Counted from the first letter of the stretch, positions 22,993 to 31,935 are shown. The stretch is 32,646 nt of DNA from Dorea sp. 5-2 (GCF_000403455.2 NZ_KE159719.1:1-32646), one strand, 5' to 3'. Translations and numbers: made by a program. Notes: generated from the letters alone by a model not told the origin.

Positions 22993-23483
22993 GTTGATCC
23001 CTCCATTTCTTTGATGATTTTCTGCTTTGCCCGATAGAATGTGGTGCGCGCCCAGTTTTCACTCTTGCCCAGGAGGCTTCCGATCTCCGAGAAGGAGAAT
23101 TCTCCGGTCAGGCGCAGATACATCAGCTCTCGCATGGGTTCTGGCAGCCGGTGGATCGCCTGGTACAGCTCTGTCTTTTCCATATGAAGCAGTGTGGTTT
23201 GTTCCGGCGATTCCTTGTTCGGTATTTCATCCGTAAGCTCTACCTCATTTCGCCGGGAATATTTGTCAAGCTGCTGATACCAGAGATGCTTGGCGATCTG
23301 GCAGAGCCATACGGACAGTTTGCAGGCGCCGTCGTATCGGTGGATGGTCCGCATGGCGCGAAAGAAGGTCTCCTGTGTCAGTTCTTCCGCCAGATCCTCG
23401 TCATGTGTGAGGCTCAGCAGATACCGGTATACATCTTTGGCATGCTGCGTGTAGGCTTTTTCAATCTCTTTCAGGGCGCTCAC
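22989..23483 (-). CDS. ECF-family RNA polymerase sigma factor
   Basis: This protein of about 161-164 aa has only regions sigma-2 and sigma-4. Region 2 includes YRYLLSLTHDEDLAEELTQE and TFFRAMRTIHRYDG; region 4 includes LPEPMRELMYLRLTGEFSF and KSENWARTTFYRAKQK. The first standard start is GTG 23481-23483, but the strong AAGGAGG (23483-23489) overlaps that codon. A CTG at 23472-23474 lies at ideal spacing (8 nt) and gives KEIEKAYTQH as N-terminus, so a CTG start is likely. The sigma factor is held by the anti-sigma encoded next and would direct an envelope-stress regulon. Confidence 0.94.
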   Translation of the reverse strand: MSALKEIEKAYTQHAKDVYRYLLSLTHDEDLAEELTQETFFRAMRTIHRYDGACKLSVWLCQIAKHLWYQQLDKYSRRNEVELTDEIPNKESPEQTTLLHMEKTELYQAIHRLPEPMRELMYLRLTGEFSFSEIGSLLGKSENWARTTFYRAKQKIIKEMEGST

Positions 23484-23514
23484 CTCCTTCGGTTTTGGAG
23501 TTTTACATCTATAT

Positions 23515-23540
23515 ATCCGGAAAAATGATGTTTCGTTACA
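23515..23540 (-). promoter_or_regulatory. Candidate ECF-type autoregulatory promoter
   Basis: On the minus strand TGTAAC (complement of 23535-23540) and CGGAT (23515-23519) are about 15 bp apart, similar in form to ECF promoters with an AAC-containing -35. Sigma factors of this class often drive their own gene. Matching is by eye only. Confidence 0.3.
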
Positions 23541-23614
23541 AAGATTTTCTGATTTTTACTTTACAATTTTCAGAGAATAAATACAAGGATAATCTCCGCT
23601 TTATCCGGTACATG

Positions 23615-23623
23615 TGATATAAT
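23615..23623 (+). promoter_or_regulatory. Extended -10 promoter of the resistance-type operon
   Basis: TGATATAAT is a perfect extended -10 element 45 bp before the response regulator start. No clear -35 is visible. Confidence 0.55.
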
Positions 23624-23667
23624 CGGGAGAAAATACGAAATATATATTTGCACAGGGAGTTGATATC

Positions 23668-24405
23668 ATGTACAGGATTTTGATCGTAGAAGACGATACG
23701 GAGAATAACCAGATGCTCAAGGAATATCTGGAAGAACACGGATATGGATGTACGCAGGCTTATTCCGGCAGCGAGGCGAAGCTGCTGTTCTCTATGGAAG
23801 AATATGACCTGGTGCTTCTTGACCTGATGCTTCCGGGAATACCGGGGGAAGAACTGGTGTCTTTGTTCGGAGGGAAGATCCCGGTCATCGTGCTGTCTGC
23901 AAAGAGCGGGCTTGACAGTAAGGTGGACGTGCTGTCTGCCGGGGCGGATGATTATATGTGTAAGCCGTTTGACCTGCCGGAGCTGTTGGTAAGAATACAG
24001 GTACAGTTCCGACGGTACGAAAGACAGGAGGAGAGCCGCCGCAAAGAAGGCGGTGACGGCGGGAATGATGGGAAGTATATTTCCGGGCAGGTACAGCCGG
24101 GAGACGGAGAACATGCTTATACTTACCGCGGATGGACGATGGATCCGGATACGCAGGAGATGACTGCGAATGGCGAACCAGTGGAACTGACCAGGCATGA
24201 GTTCCTGATCATGGAGCTTCTGATCCGTAATCCCAGACGGGTGTTCACGAAACAGATGATCTATGAGTATGCATGGGGCGAGGAATATCTGGCGGAGGAT
24301 AAGACCATCAATGTCCATATCAGCAATATTCGTTCTAAGTTAAAGAAGAGCGGTACAGATTCCTATATCCAGACGGTGTGGGGGATGGGCTTTAAACTTT
24401 CTTAA
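23668..24405 (+). CDS. OmpR-type response regulator
   Basis: This 245-aa protein has a receiver domain (1-120) with the acidic pocket Glu8-Asp9-Asp10, phosphoacceptor Asp52 (LLDLMLPG), switch Ser in IVLSAKSG and Lys in MCKPFD. A Gly/Asp-rich linker (about 121-150) is longer than usual. The C-terminal winged helix includes ELTRHEFLIMELLIRNP and ends TVWGMGFKLS. It is the first gene of a four-gene set (regulator, ATPase, permease, kinase) in the order typical of bacitracin or lantibiotic resistance modules. It probably activates its own operon. Confidence 0.95.
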   Translation: MYRILIVEDDTENNQMLKEYLEEHGYGCTQAYSGSEAKLLFSMEEYDLVLLDLMLPGIPGEELVSLFGGKIPVIVLSAKSGLDSKVDVLSAGADDYMCKPFDLPELLVRIQVQFRRYERQEESRRKEGGDGGNDGKYISGQVQPGDGEHAYTYRGWTMDPDTQEMTANGEPVELTRHEFLIMELLIRNPRRVFTKQMIYEYAWGEEYLAEDKTINVHISNIRSKLKKSGTDSYIQTVWGMGFKLS

Positions 24406-24422
24406 ACTTTTCTGAGTACTTT

Positions 24423-24451
24423 TTGAATATTCCTGTATTAGAATATATTCT
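24423..24451 (+). promoter_or_regulatory. Candidate internal promoter before the ABC genes
   Basis: TTGAAT (24423-24428) and TATTCT (24446-24451) are 17 bp apart, in an A/T-rich stretch with GAATAT/ATATTC dyads that could bind the adjacent regulator. Support is moderate only. Confidence 0.35.
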
Positions 24452-24523
24452 GTGATGAAGATGTGCCGGGAAATGAAGAATACAGGCAGACCGCATCATC
24501 ATACAGGAAAGGGGACCGTGAAT

Positions 24524-25447
24524 ATGGAAAGACAGGATAAGTTAGCCGTAGAGACCATCGCGCTTACGAAGCGGTACAAAGATAAGGCGGCGGTAAAGAA
24601 TGTGACGATCAAGATCCGGGAGGGAGAGATCTATGGATTTATCGGCAGAAACGGAGCCGGGAAATCAACGACTCTTAAGATGCTGAGCGGACTGGCAAAC
24701 CCGACAGAGGGAGAGATCCGTCTCTTTGGCAGACCGGTCAGCGACCCGGCAGTGCGCCGAAGGATGGGAGTCCTCATAGAAGCGGCGGGAATATATCCCA
24801 ATATGACGGCAAGGCAGAATGCGGTAATGAAGGCGAAGTGCATGGGACTTACAGATGAGAGCGGTGTGGATGCGGCGCTTAAGATCACAGGGCTTGCGGA
24901 TGTGGGAAGGAAGAAGGTAAAGCATTTCTCCATGGGAATGAAGCAGCGGCTCGGTGTTGCGCTGGCGCTCCTTGGGAATCCGGATCTGCTTTTACTTGAC
25001 GAGCCGATCAATGGGCTTGACCCGGAAGGGATCCGGGAGCTTCGTCAGCTGATCTTTAAGCTGCACGAAGAAGGGAAGACGATTCTTATAAGCTCGCATA
25101 TCCTGGGAGAACTCAGCAAGATCGCTACCAACTATGGGATCATCAAGGATGGGGAGATGATCGAGCAGCTCACCGGAGAGGAATTAGAGGAAAAGTGTCA
25201 GGATTATTTTCAGATCGAGGTGCAGGATATGGGCCGTGCGCTGGCGCTGATCCAGGAGACGTTCCCGGAGGTGCAGACAGAGGTGTCGGACTTCAGGACG
25301 ATCCGGCTATTCGGAGCAGTGGATGGGGCGGGAGTCAACCAACTGTTGATCGAGAGCCAGATATCTGTGTATGCTTCCGGATTCCACCATATGGATCTGG
25401 AGGAATATTTTTTGAACCGCATGGAAGGGGGACGGCAGTATGTTTAA
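24524..25447 (+). CDS. ABC transporter ATP-binding protein (BcrA-like)
   Basis: This ATPase is 307 aa from ATG 24524 (AAAGGGG upstream; a start at 24452 would add 24 poorly conserved residues). It has Walker A GRNGAGKST, Q-loop region MGVLIEAAGIYPNMTARQN typical of the bacitracin/lantibiotic immunity group, signature FSMGMKQRLGVALALL, Walker B LLLLDEPINGLDP and H-loop SSHIL. The IEAAGIYP segment and the C-terminal ~90-residue extension match BcrA/NisF-like proteins. It works with the permease encoded next (8-bp overlap) to move antibiotics or peptides away from the membrane. Confidence 0.94.
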   Translation: MERQDKLAVETIALTKRYKDKAAVKNVTIKIREGEIYGFIGRNGAGKSTTLKMLSGLANPTEGEIRLFGRPVSDPAVRRRMGVLIEAAGIYPNMTARQNAVMKAKCMGLTDESGVDAALKITGLADVGRKKVKHFSMGMKQRLGVALALLGNPDLLLLDEPINGLDPEGIRELRQLIFKLHEEGKTILISSHILGELSKIATNYGIIKDGEMIEQLTGEELEEKCQDYFQIEVQDMGRALALIQETFPEVQTEVSDFRTIRLFGAVDGAGVNQLLIESQISVYASGFHHMDLEEYFLNRMEGGRQYV

Positions 25448-26246
25448 TCTGTTACGTATGGAGATTTATCGGGTGAAGAGAAGCAAGTCTTTCTATATCT
25501 GCTTCGGGATGATGATGTTGGCAACGGTGTTGGTATATGGAATGATGTGGATGTTTGATACGCCGCAGGGACAGGATGTGGCTCTGCGCATTGGGATGAT
25601 CACCGCGGAAGAAGCGGGGAAAGTGGAGAACATACTGGAAGGCATAGATTCGTTGGGATTTTTCCGGCAGATCTGTCTTGACGGAGGGATGTATAACCTG
25701 CTGTTCGGGATCTGGGTGATGTTATTTGTATGTTCGGACTTTCAGAGCGGATTTATTAAGAATATCATGGCGCTGCACCAGAACCGGTGGAATTATATAG
25801 GAAGCAAGATTATAACGGCATGGATCGTCGACGGCTGTTATCTGGCGCTGCATTTTCTATTTGCGCTTCTGATGAACCGGGTGTTCGGCACGCTGGTGCC
25901 CTATGCAAGGTGGCAGGATGTCTTGTTCTATTTGTCATGGGTGTGGTTTGTGACGGCTGCGTTTGCCGCACTGCTTATTTTTATCTGCGTCCTGACCAGA
26001 AGTGTGGCTGCAGGCTCGGTGGCCGCGGTGACTTTGGGCAGCGGGATGATCGTGACGATGGTGTACGGGATACTGAATATGTTTCATATCGGAGGATGGC
26101 TGAAATATTCGATCTACCTGACTTGTGCGATGGGTCCTCAGAGCTATACTTCCGTAAAGAATCTCTATGTGTATGCGGTAGGGTTTGGTTTTCTGATCTT
26201 ATATACCATGTTTGCGGGGATTGTTCTTAAGAAGAAGGATATTTGA
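25440..26246 (+). CDS. ABC-2 type permease (BcrB/lantibiotic immunity-like)
   Basis: This 268-aa membrane protein has six predicted helices: helix 1 at about 19-36, a large loop at 40-80, then helices from about 88 to the C-terminus, which ends FAGIVLKKKDI. It overlaps the ATPase gene by 8 bp, so the two are translationally coupled. SDFQSGFIKNIMALHQNRW, after the second helix, is the conserved cytoplasmic segment of this permease type. The specific peptide or antibiotic is unknown. Confidence 0.88.
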   Translation: MFNLLRMEIYRVKRSKSFYICFGMMMLATVLVYGMMWMFDTPQGQDVALRIGMITAEEAGKVENILEGIDSLGFFRQICLDGGMYNLLFGIWVMLFVCSDFQSGFIKNIMALHQNRWNYIGSKIITAWIVDGCYLALHFLFALLMNRVFGTLVPYARWQDVLFYLSWVWFVTAAFAALLIFICVLTRSVAAGSVAAVTLGSGMIVTMVYGILNMFHIGGWLKYSIYLTCAMGPQSYTSVKNLYVYAVGFGFLILYTMFAGIVLKKKDI

Positions 26247-26274
26247 TCCGAAGGTAGATGTACGGGAGGCAGAT

Positions 26275-27171
26275 ATGGTTATTGTACTTGTAGTATCAGG
26301 AGTTGTATCTATAATTTTAGGCGTGCAGTATATCCGCAGTATCCTTGCCATACGTTCTCTGTGCAGGCAGCTGGATGAGATCGGGCGGGGCAGCCATATG
26401 GAGATCGGCACAGAGTATCGCCAGAGAGATATGCTGGCATTATGCAGGCGGCTGGATCAGCTCAGGCAGCAGTGGATCCTAAGCCAGAGACAGTACGAGA
26501 AAGATGAGAAACAGCTGAAGAGGAATATCGCCAGCCTTGCCCATGATATCCGCACGCCCCTCACCGGGGCGGCAGGCTACATTCAGCTTGCACAGGAATG
26601 CAGCGAGTCCGCAAGGCGGGAGCGGTATCTGCAGACGGCGGGCGGCAGGTTAAAGGAGCTGGGGGATATGCTGGAAGAGTTATTCCTTTATACCAAGCTT
26701 ACCAGCGCAGGATTTGAATTCAATCTGTCAGAAATACAGGTACTTCCTCTTCTTGGCGACTGCCTGGTGGGTTTCTACCATGAATTTGAGAAGAAAGGGA
26801 TCGTCCCGGAAGTAGAATTTGATTCGGAGGGTGTCAAAGTTCTTGCAGATGAGGAATGTCTTCGGCGGATCTTCTGCAATCTGATCCAGAATGCATTGCA
26901 GCATGGCGAGGAAGGACTGGCGATCCGCCAGAAAGGAAGAACCCTGTTTTTTGAAAATCCGATGTCGGGCACCAGCACGCCCGATACGGAACAGATCTTT
27001 GAACAATTTTATAAGGCAGATTCAGCCCGGCGGAAAGGTTCCTCCGGGCTTGGTCTGTTTATCGTAAAGGAACTTACAGAGAAGATGGGCGGGAGCGTGA
27101 GAGCAGAGCTTGCAGGCGAGAAGCTTCGGATCGTCCTGGAGATGAATTGTCTAATAAATTTCAATGAATAG
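26275..27171 (+). CDS. Sensor histidine kinase
   Basis: This kinase is 298 aa from ATG 26275, supported by GGGAGG at 26264-26269; a start at 26212 would overlap the permease gene. It has a single N-terminal membrane helix (about 2-20) with almost no outside domain, so it may sense within the membrane or through the transporter. The phosphoacceptor His90 lies in ASLAHDIRTPLTG, the N-box in IFCNLIQNALQHG and the G-box in GSSGLGLFIVKELTEKMGG. It pairs with the OmpR-type regulator at the operon start. Confidence 0.94.
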   Translation: MVIVLVVSGVVSIILGVQYIRSILAIRSLCRQLDEIGRGSHMEIGTEYRQRDMLALCRRLDQLRQQWILSQRQYEKDEKQLKRNIASLAHDIRTPLTGAAGYIQLAQECSESARRERYLQTAGGRLKELGDMLEELFLYTKLTSAGFEFNLSEIQVLPLLGDCLVGFYHEFEKKGIVPEVEFDSEGVKVLADEECLRRIFCNLIQNALQHGEEGLAIRQKGRTLFFENPMSGTSTPDTEQIFEQFYKADSARRKGSSGLGLFIVKELTEKMGGSVRAELAGEKLRIVLEMNCLINFNE

Positions 27172-27267
27172 TGAAAAATATTCTATGTTTTATTTTCCTT
27201 CATTCCGATATACTATTTTCATCAACAAAACACGGAAAAAGCGTGGAAATGAAGGGAGAAATGTAAA

Positions 27268-28569
27268 ATGAAAATGAGAAAAAGAATGATGACCTTGACG
27301 CTTGCGGCGATGATGGGGCTTTCACTTGCCGCCTGTGGAGGCGGCGGTTCCACATCCGATGATGCGGGGGCTAAAGATTCCGGTGAATCCAGCAGCGCGT
27401 CCTCAGATGTGGCGAACAAGGATAAGCCGCTGGTATGGTTCAACCGCCAGCCGTCCAACAGCTCCACGGGAGAGCTTGATATGGCTGCGTTAAGCTTCAA
27501 TGACAATACATATTATGTAGGATTTGATGCGAACCAGGGTGCAGAGCTTCAGGGAACGATGATCAAGGAGTATATCGAAGCAAATATTGATACGCTTGAC
27601 CGCAACGGCGACGGCGTGATCGGATATGTTCTTGCGATCGGCGATATCGGGCATAATGATTCGATCGCACGTACAAGAGGCGTTCGTAAGGCGCTTGGTA
27701 CTGGTGTTGATAAAGATGGGGAGATCAACAGCGAACCAGTAGGAACAAACACGGACGGTTCCGCAAAGGCTGTTCAAGACGGGGAAATTGAAGTCGGCGG
27801 AAAGAAATACGTAGTGCGCGAACTCGCTTCCCAGGAGATGAAGAACTCTGCAGGTGCAACATGGGATGCTGCAACGGCAGGAAATGCGATTGGAACATGG
27901 TCATCATCTTTTGGCGAGGAGATTGATGTGATCGCTTCTAATAATGATGGTATGGGTATGTCAATGTTCAACGCATGGTCAAAGGATCAGAAGGTTCCGA
28001 CATTTGGTTATGACGCGAACTCTGACGCTGTAGCAGCGATCGCAGAGGGTTACGGCGGAACCATCAGCCAGCACGCAGACGTTCAGGCTTATCTGACACT
28101 CCGTGTTCTGAGAAATGCTTTAGACGGCGCAGACGTTGATACTGGTATCGGTACAGAAGACGATGCAGGCAATGTTCTGAGCGACGATGTGTATGTATAC
28201 AGAGAGGAAGAGCGTTCTTATTATGCACTGAATGTGGCGGTAACTGCAGACAATTATGAGGATTTCACGGATTCTACCAAGGTATATGAGCCAGTATCAT
28301 CACAGCTTGACGAAGGAGCACATGCTTCAAAGAAGGTGTGGCTGAACATCTACAATGCGTCAGATAATTTCCTGAGCTCAACCTATCAGCCGCTTCTGCA
28401 GAACTATGATAAGCTGCTGAACCTTGATGTTGATTACATCGGCGGCGACGGACAGACAGAGTCCAATATCACGAACCGTCTTGGAAATCCGGGAGAGTAT
28501 GATGCATTTGCCATCAACATGGTTAAGACGGATAATGCAGCTTCCTATACCTCACTGCTTAGCCAATAA
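27268..28569 (+). CDS. mglB: Galactose/methyl-galactoside ABC importer binding lipoprotein
   Basis: This 433-aa protein has signal peptide lipobox LAAC (Cys23) and a Gly/Ser-rich tether. The periplasmic-binding fold opens with PLVWFNRQPSNSSTGELD. The stretch LDRNGDGVIGYVLAIGD carries an EF-hand-like calcium loop (Asp111, Asn113, Asp115, Val117, Gly119) at the position of the E. coli galactose-binding protein's calcium site. HNDSIARTRGVRKAL follows as in that protein. It is longer than E. coli MglB (~330 aa), mostly from the tether and a mid-domain insertion. A TATACT box at 27209-27214 may be its -10. It is the first gene of mglBAC. Confidence 0.93.
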   Translation: MKMRKRMMTLTLAAMMGLSLAACGGGGSTSDDAGAKDSGESSSASSDVANKDKPLVWFNRQPSNSSTGELDMAALSFNDNTYYVGFDANQGAELQGTMIKEYIEANIDTLDRNGDGVIGYVLAIGDIGHNDSIARTRGVRKALGTGVDKDGEINSEPVGTNTDGSAKAVQDGEIEVGGKKYVVRELASQEMKNSAGATWDAATAGNAIGTWSSSFGEEIDVIASNNDGMGMSMFNAWSKDQKVPTFGYDANSDAVAAIAEGYGGTISQHADVQAYLTLRVLRNALDGADVDTGIGTEDDAGNVLSDDVYVYREEERSYYALNVAVTADNYEDFTDSTKVYEPVSSQLDEGAHASKKVWLNIYNASDNFLSSTYQPLLQNYDKLLNLDVDYIGGDGQTESNITNRLGNPGEYDAFAINMVKTDNAASYTSLLSQ

Positions 28570-28598
28570 ACTTTAAAATATTTTCTTGGGGAATGGAG

Positions 28599-28631
28599 TA
28601 TCAGGGAGAAGAAATTCTCCCTGATAATTTT
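28599..28631 (+). terminator. Intercistronic hairpin between mglB and mglA
   Basis: A 12-bp perfect stem, TATCAGGGAGAA (28599-28610) / TTCTCCCTGATA (28615-28626), has a stable GAAA tetraloop and is followed by ATTTTTAG. It likely acts as a partial terminator and 3' protector, giving more binding protein than membrane parts. Confidence 0.75.
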
Positions 28632-28675
28632 TAGAAGCAAAAGACATGAATCTACAGATACAGGAGTAAAAAATA

Positions 28676-30184
28676 ATGGCAGATAAGAAAGATAATATCG
28701 TCTTATCGATACGCGGCATGAGTAAGTCTTTCGGCAGAAACCGGGTGCTGGACCATATCAATCTGGATATAAAGCGCGGTACGGTAATGGGACTTATGGG
28801 CGAAAACGGCGCCGGCAAATCTACCATGATGAAGTGCCTTTTCGGAACGTATCAGAAAGACGAAGGCAGTATCTTCCTTGGCGACAGGGAAGTCAGCTTC
28901 TCAGGACCAAAGGATGCTCTTGAAAATGGTATTGCAATGGTTCATCAGGAGCTGAATCAGTGTCTGGACCGGAATGTGATCGATAACCTGTTCCTTGGAC
29001 GTTATCCGCGCAATTCCGTTGGCATTATCGACGAGGGGAGAATGAAGAAAGAGGCGTCCGAGCTGTTCAGAAAGCTTGGAATGACGGTCAATCTCACGCA
29101 GCCTATGCGCAATATGTCCGTATCCCAGAGGCAGATGTGCGAGATTGCCAAGGCAATCTCCTACAATTCCGAAGTGATCGTTCTCGATGAGCCCACCTCT
29201 TCTCTGACGGTGCAGGAAGTGGATAAGCTGTTTGAGATGATGAGAATGCTGAAAGAACAGGGGATTGCCCTGATCTATATATCCCATAAGATGGATGAGA
29301 TCTTCGAGATATGCGATGAGATCTCCGTGCTTCGGGATGGGAACCTGGTTATGACGAAGGCTTCCGAGGAGACGGATATGAACGAACTGATCGCGGCGAT
29401 GGTAGGACGGTCCTTAGAGAACCGGTTCCCGCCGGTGGATAATGAGCCTGGGGATACGATCCTGTCCGTTTCGCACTTGTCTACAAAGTACGAACCATAT
29501 CTGCAGGATATCTCTTTTGATGTGAGAGAAGGAGAGATCTTCGGATTATACGGACTGGTGGGCGCAGGACGTACGGAGCTTTTAGAGACCATCTTCGGCG
29601 TACGTACCAGGGCGGCAGGACATGTGTACTTTAACGGTCAGAGGATGGCGTTTAACAGCGCCAGGGAAGCGATGGATCATGGATTTGCCATGATCACGGA
29701 GGAGCGGAAAGCGAACGGGCTGTTCTTGAAGGGGGACCTTACTTTTAATACGACGATCGCGAATCTTGACCAGTACAAATCCGGGATCGCTCTTTCGGAT
29801 ACGAAGATGGTGAAGGCGACGGCGGACGAGATCCGGATCATGCATACGAAGTGTATGGGACCGGACGATATGATCTCAAGCCTATCCGGCGGGAACCAGC
29901 AGAAGGTTATCTTCGGAAAATGGCTGGAGAGGGAGCCGCAGATATTTATGATGGACGAGCCTACAAGAGGAATCGACGTAGGGGCAAAATACGAGATATA
30001 TGAATTGATCATCAGCATGGCAAAGAAGGGGAAGACGATCATTGTTGTTTCTTCTGAAATGCCGGAGATCCTGGGGATCACAAACCGTATCGGCGTCATG
30101 TCAAACGGGCGGCTTTCCGGTATTGTGAACACGAAAGAGACAGACCAGGAAGAGCTGTTAAGGCTTAGTGCAAAGTATCTATGA
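28676..30184 (+). CDS. mglA: Galactose/methyl-galactoside importer ATP-binding protein
   Basis: This 502-aa ATPase has two fused nucleotide-binding domains, as usual for MglA/RbsA. The first has Walker A GENGAGKST, signature VSQRQMCEIAKAI, Walker B VIVLDEPTSSL and H-loop SHKM. The second begins near residue 255, has a degenerate Walker A (GLVGAGRTELL), signature LSGGNQQKV and MMDEPTRGIDVG. The ribosome site CAGGAG lies 11 nt before the ATG. Its stop overlaps the first possible start of mglC (ATGATGA). Confidence 0.96.
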   Translation: MADKKDNIVLSIRGMSKSFGRNRVLDHINLDIKRGTVMGLMGENGAGKSTMMKCLFGTYQKDEGSIFLGDREVSFSGPKDALENGIAMVHQELNQCLDRNVIDNLFLGRYPRNSVGIIDEGRMKKEASELFRKLGMTVNLTQPMRNMSVSQRQMCEIAKAISYNSEVIVLDEPTSSLTVQEVDKLFEMMRMLKEQGIALIYISHKMDEIFEICDEISVLRDGNLVMTKASEETDMNELIAAMVGRSLENRFPPVDNEPGDTILSVSHLSTKYEPYLQDISFDVREGEIFGLYGLVGAGRTELLETIFGVRTRAAGHVYFNGQRMAFNSAREAMDHGFAMITEERKANGLFLKGDLTFNTTIANLDQYKSGIALSDTKMVKATADEIRIMHTKCMGPDDMISSLSGGNQQKVIFGKWLEREPQIFMMDEPTRGIDVGAKYEIYELIISMAKKGKTIIVVSSEMPEILGITNRIGVMSNGRLSGIVNTKETDQEELLRLSAKYL

Positions 30185-30201
30185 TGAGGGAGATGAAAGA
30201 T

Positions 30202-31857
30202 ATGGCGAATGAAAACAGTAAGATTCTTACGGCAGAGCAGGAGCAGAAGCTGCGTCAGCCGATCGAGGATTATGTAGGTAAGATTCAGGAGAAAATTGAC
30301 GCTCTCCGGTTAGAAGGGACAGATAAGGTTATCTCCCTCCAGAACAGGATTGACGGAGTAAAAAGAGACAAATCGCTCACCAGAGAAGACAGAGAGTCAA
30401 GGATCGCGAAGGCGAAGAATGAACTTGAGAAGGCACAGGCGGTTGAGAATGGGAATAAGGCGGAGGTCTCCAAACTGATCGCAGAGGCAGAGAGCTATAT
30501 CAAGGCACATTTTGACCAGGAGTACTATCAGCCGGTGAAAGCAAGCTGTGATCTGGAGCGTGCGGATGCGAAGGCGCAGTACCAGAAGAAGCTGTCAGAG
30601 CTTGCGAAAGAACATCAGGCGGCGCTTTCTAAGCTTTCCGATCAGCAGGAGATCAAGGAAGAGAAGTATGTGTACAAGAACCGGCAGTTTGACGCCAAGA
30701 TGGCGCTGGAGAAGGAGCTTCAGCGGATCAAAGACCGCAGGCACGGGGCGTATAATTATAAATACCACCTGATCGACCTGCTGCGTATGTCAAAGTTCAC
30801 TTTCGCTGAGACGAGAGCCCAGAAATGGGAGAACTATAAGTATACGTTTAACAAGAGGGCGTTCCTTTTGCAGAACGGCTTGTATATTGCGATCATATTG
30901 ATCTTTATTGCGTTATGTATTATCACGCCGATCGTAAAGAATTCACCGCTGCTTACATATAACAATGTATTGAATATCCTGCAGCAGGCTTCGCCCCGTA
31001 TGTTCCTTGCGCTTGGTGTTGCAGGGCTGATCCTTCTTACCGGTACGGACCTGTCCATCGGACGAATGGTCGGTATGGGTATGACGACTGCAACTATTAT
31101 TATGCATCAGGGGATCAATACCGGCGCTGTATTTGGGCACATCTTTGATTTTACGACGATGCCCCTTATGGGAAGAGTCATCCTGTCATTGGTGGTATGT
31201 ATTGTTTTATGTACATTCTTCACGACGATAGCAGGTTTCTTCACCGCAAAGTTCAAGATGCATCCATTTATATCGACCATGGCGAACATGCTGGTGATCT
31301 TCGGTATCGTTACCTATGCGACCAAGGGTGTATCTTTTGGCGCCATTGAGCCGGCGATCCCGAATATGGTGATCCCGAAGGTGAACGGCTTCCCGACCAT
31401 TATTCTCTGGGCGGTTGCCGCAATTGCGATTGTATGGTTTATCTGGAATAAGACAACCTTCGGAAAGAATCTGTATGCAGTGGGAGGCAACCCGGAGGCG
31501 GCTGCTGTTTCAGGTATCTCTGTATTTGGCGTGACTGTGGGAGCATTCGTTCTGGCAGGTATCCTGTATGGTTTCGGTTCCTGGCTGGAATGTGCAAGAA
31601 TGGTAGGTTCCGGTTCCGCGGCTTACGGGCAGGGCTGGGAGATGGATGCGATCGCGGCATGCGTTGTAGGCGGCGTATCCTTTACCGGCGGTATCGGTAA
31701 GATTTCCGGTGTGGTAGTCGGCGTATTCATTTTTACTGCGCTGACCTATTCTCTGACAATTCTTGGTATTGATACGAACCTGCAGTTTGTATTCTCAGGA
31801 ATCATTATTTTGGTGGCAGTAACACTTGACTGTCTGAAATATGTACAGAAAAAATAA
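30202..31857 (+). CDS. mglC: Galactose/methyl-galactoside importer permease with large N-terminal coiled-coil extension
   Basis: This permease is 551 aa from ATG 30202, where GAGGGAG (30186-30192) is well spaced; ATGs at 30181, 30184 and 30193 are alternatives. The last ~325 residues are a normal MglC/RbsC-type permease (LLTGTDLSIGRMVGMG, YAVGGNPEAAAVSGI, GGVSFTGGIGKISGV). Before TM1 (about 227-248) is an extra hydrophilic region of ~225 residues, rich in Lys, Glu, Gln and Ala, with predicted coiled coils (about 20-95 and 110-185) and a basic stretch near the membrane. E. coli MglC lacks this. It must be cytoplasmic, close to the ATPase, and could regulate transport or oligomerise the complex; its role is unknown. 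Confidence 0.92.
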   Translation: MANENSKILTAEQEQKLRQPIEDYVGKIQEKIDALRLEGTDKVISLQNRIDGVKRDKSLTREDRESRIAKAKNELEKAQAVENGNKAEVSKLIAEAESYIKAHFDQEYYQPVKASCDLERADAKAQYQKKLSELAKEHQAALSKLSDQQEIKEEKYVYKNRQFDAKMALEKELQRIKDRRHGAYNYKYHLIDLLRMSKFTFAETRAQKWENYKYTFNKRAFLLQNGLYIAIILIFIALCIITPIVKNSPLLTYNNVLNILQQASPRMFLALGVAGLILLTGTDLSIGRMVGMGMTTATIIMHQGINTGAVFGHIFDFTTMPLMGRVILSLVVCIVLCTFFTTIAGFFTAKFKMHPFISTMANMLVIFGIVTYATKGVSFGAIEPAIPNMVIPKVNGFPTIILWAVAAIAIVWFIWNKTTFGKNLYAVGGNPEAAAVSGISVFGVTVGAFVLAGILYGFGSWLECARMVGSGSAAYGQGWEMDAIAACVVGGVSFTGGIGKISGVVVGVFIFTALTYSLTILGIDTNLQFVFSGIIILVAVTLDCLKYVQKK

Positions 31858-31935
31858 ATAATATTGGTTTAAAAGAAATGAAAGTGGAAGAGTCAGACAT
31901 TAGCTGAGGTGCGGTAACGAAGTTTTATGTAATGG

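Noticed and set aside
23536..24318. 260-codon minus-strand frame
   Set aside because: Antisense to the OmpR-type regulator, which has complete receiver and winged-helix motifs.
27598..27640. EF-hand loop in MglB as a novelty
   Set aside because: Calcium binding through such a loop is a known property of galactose-binding proteins, so this is expected.
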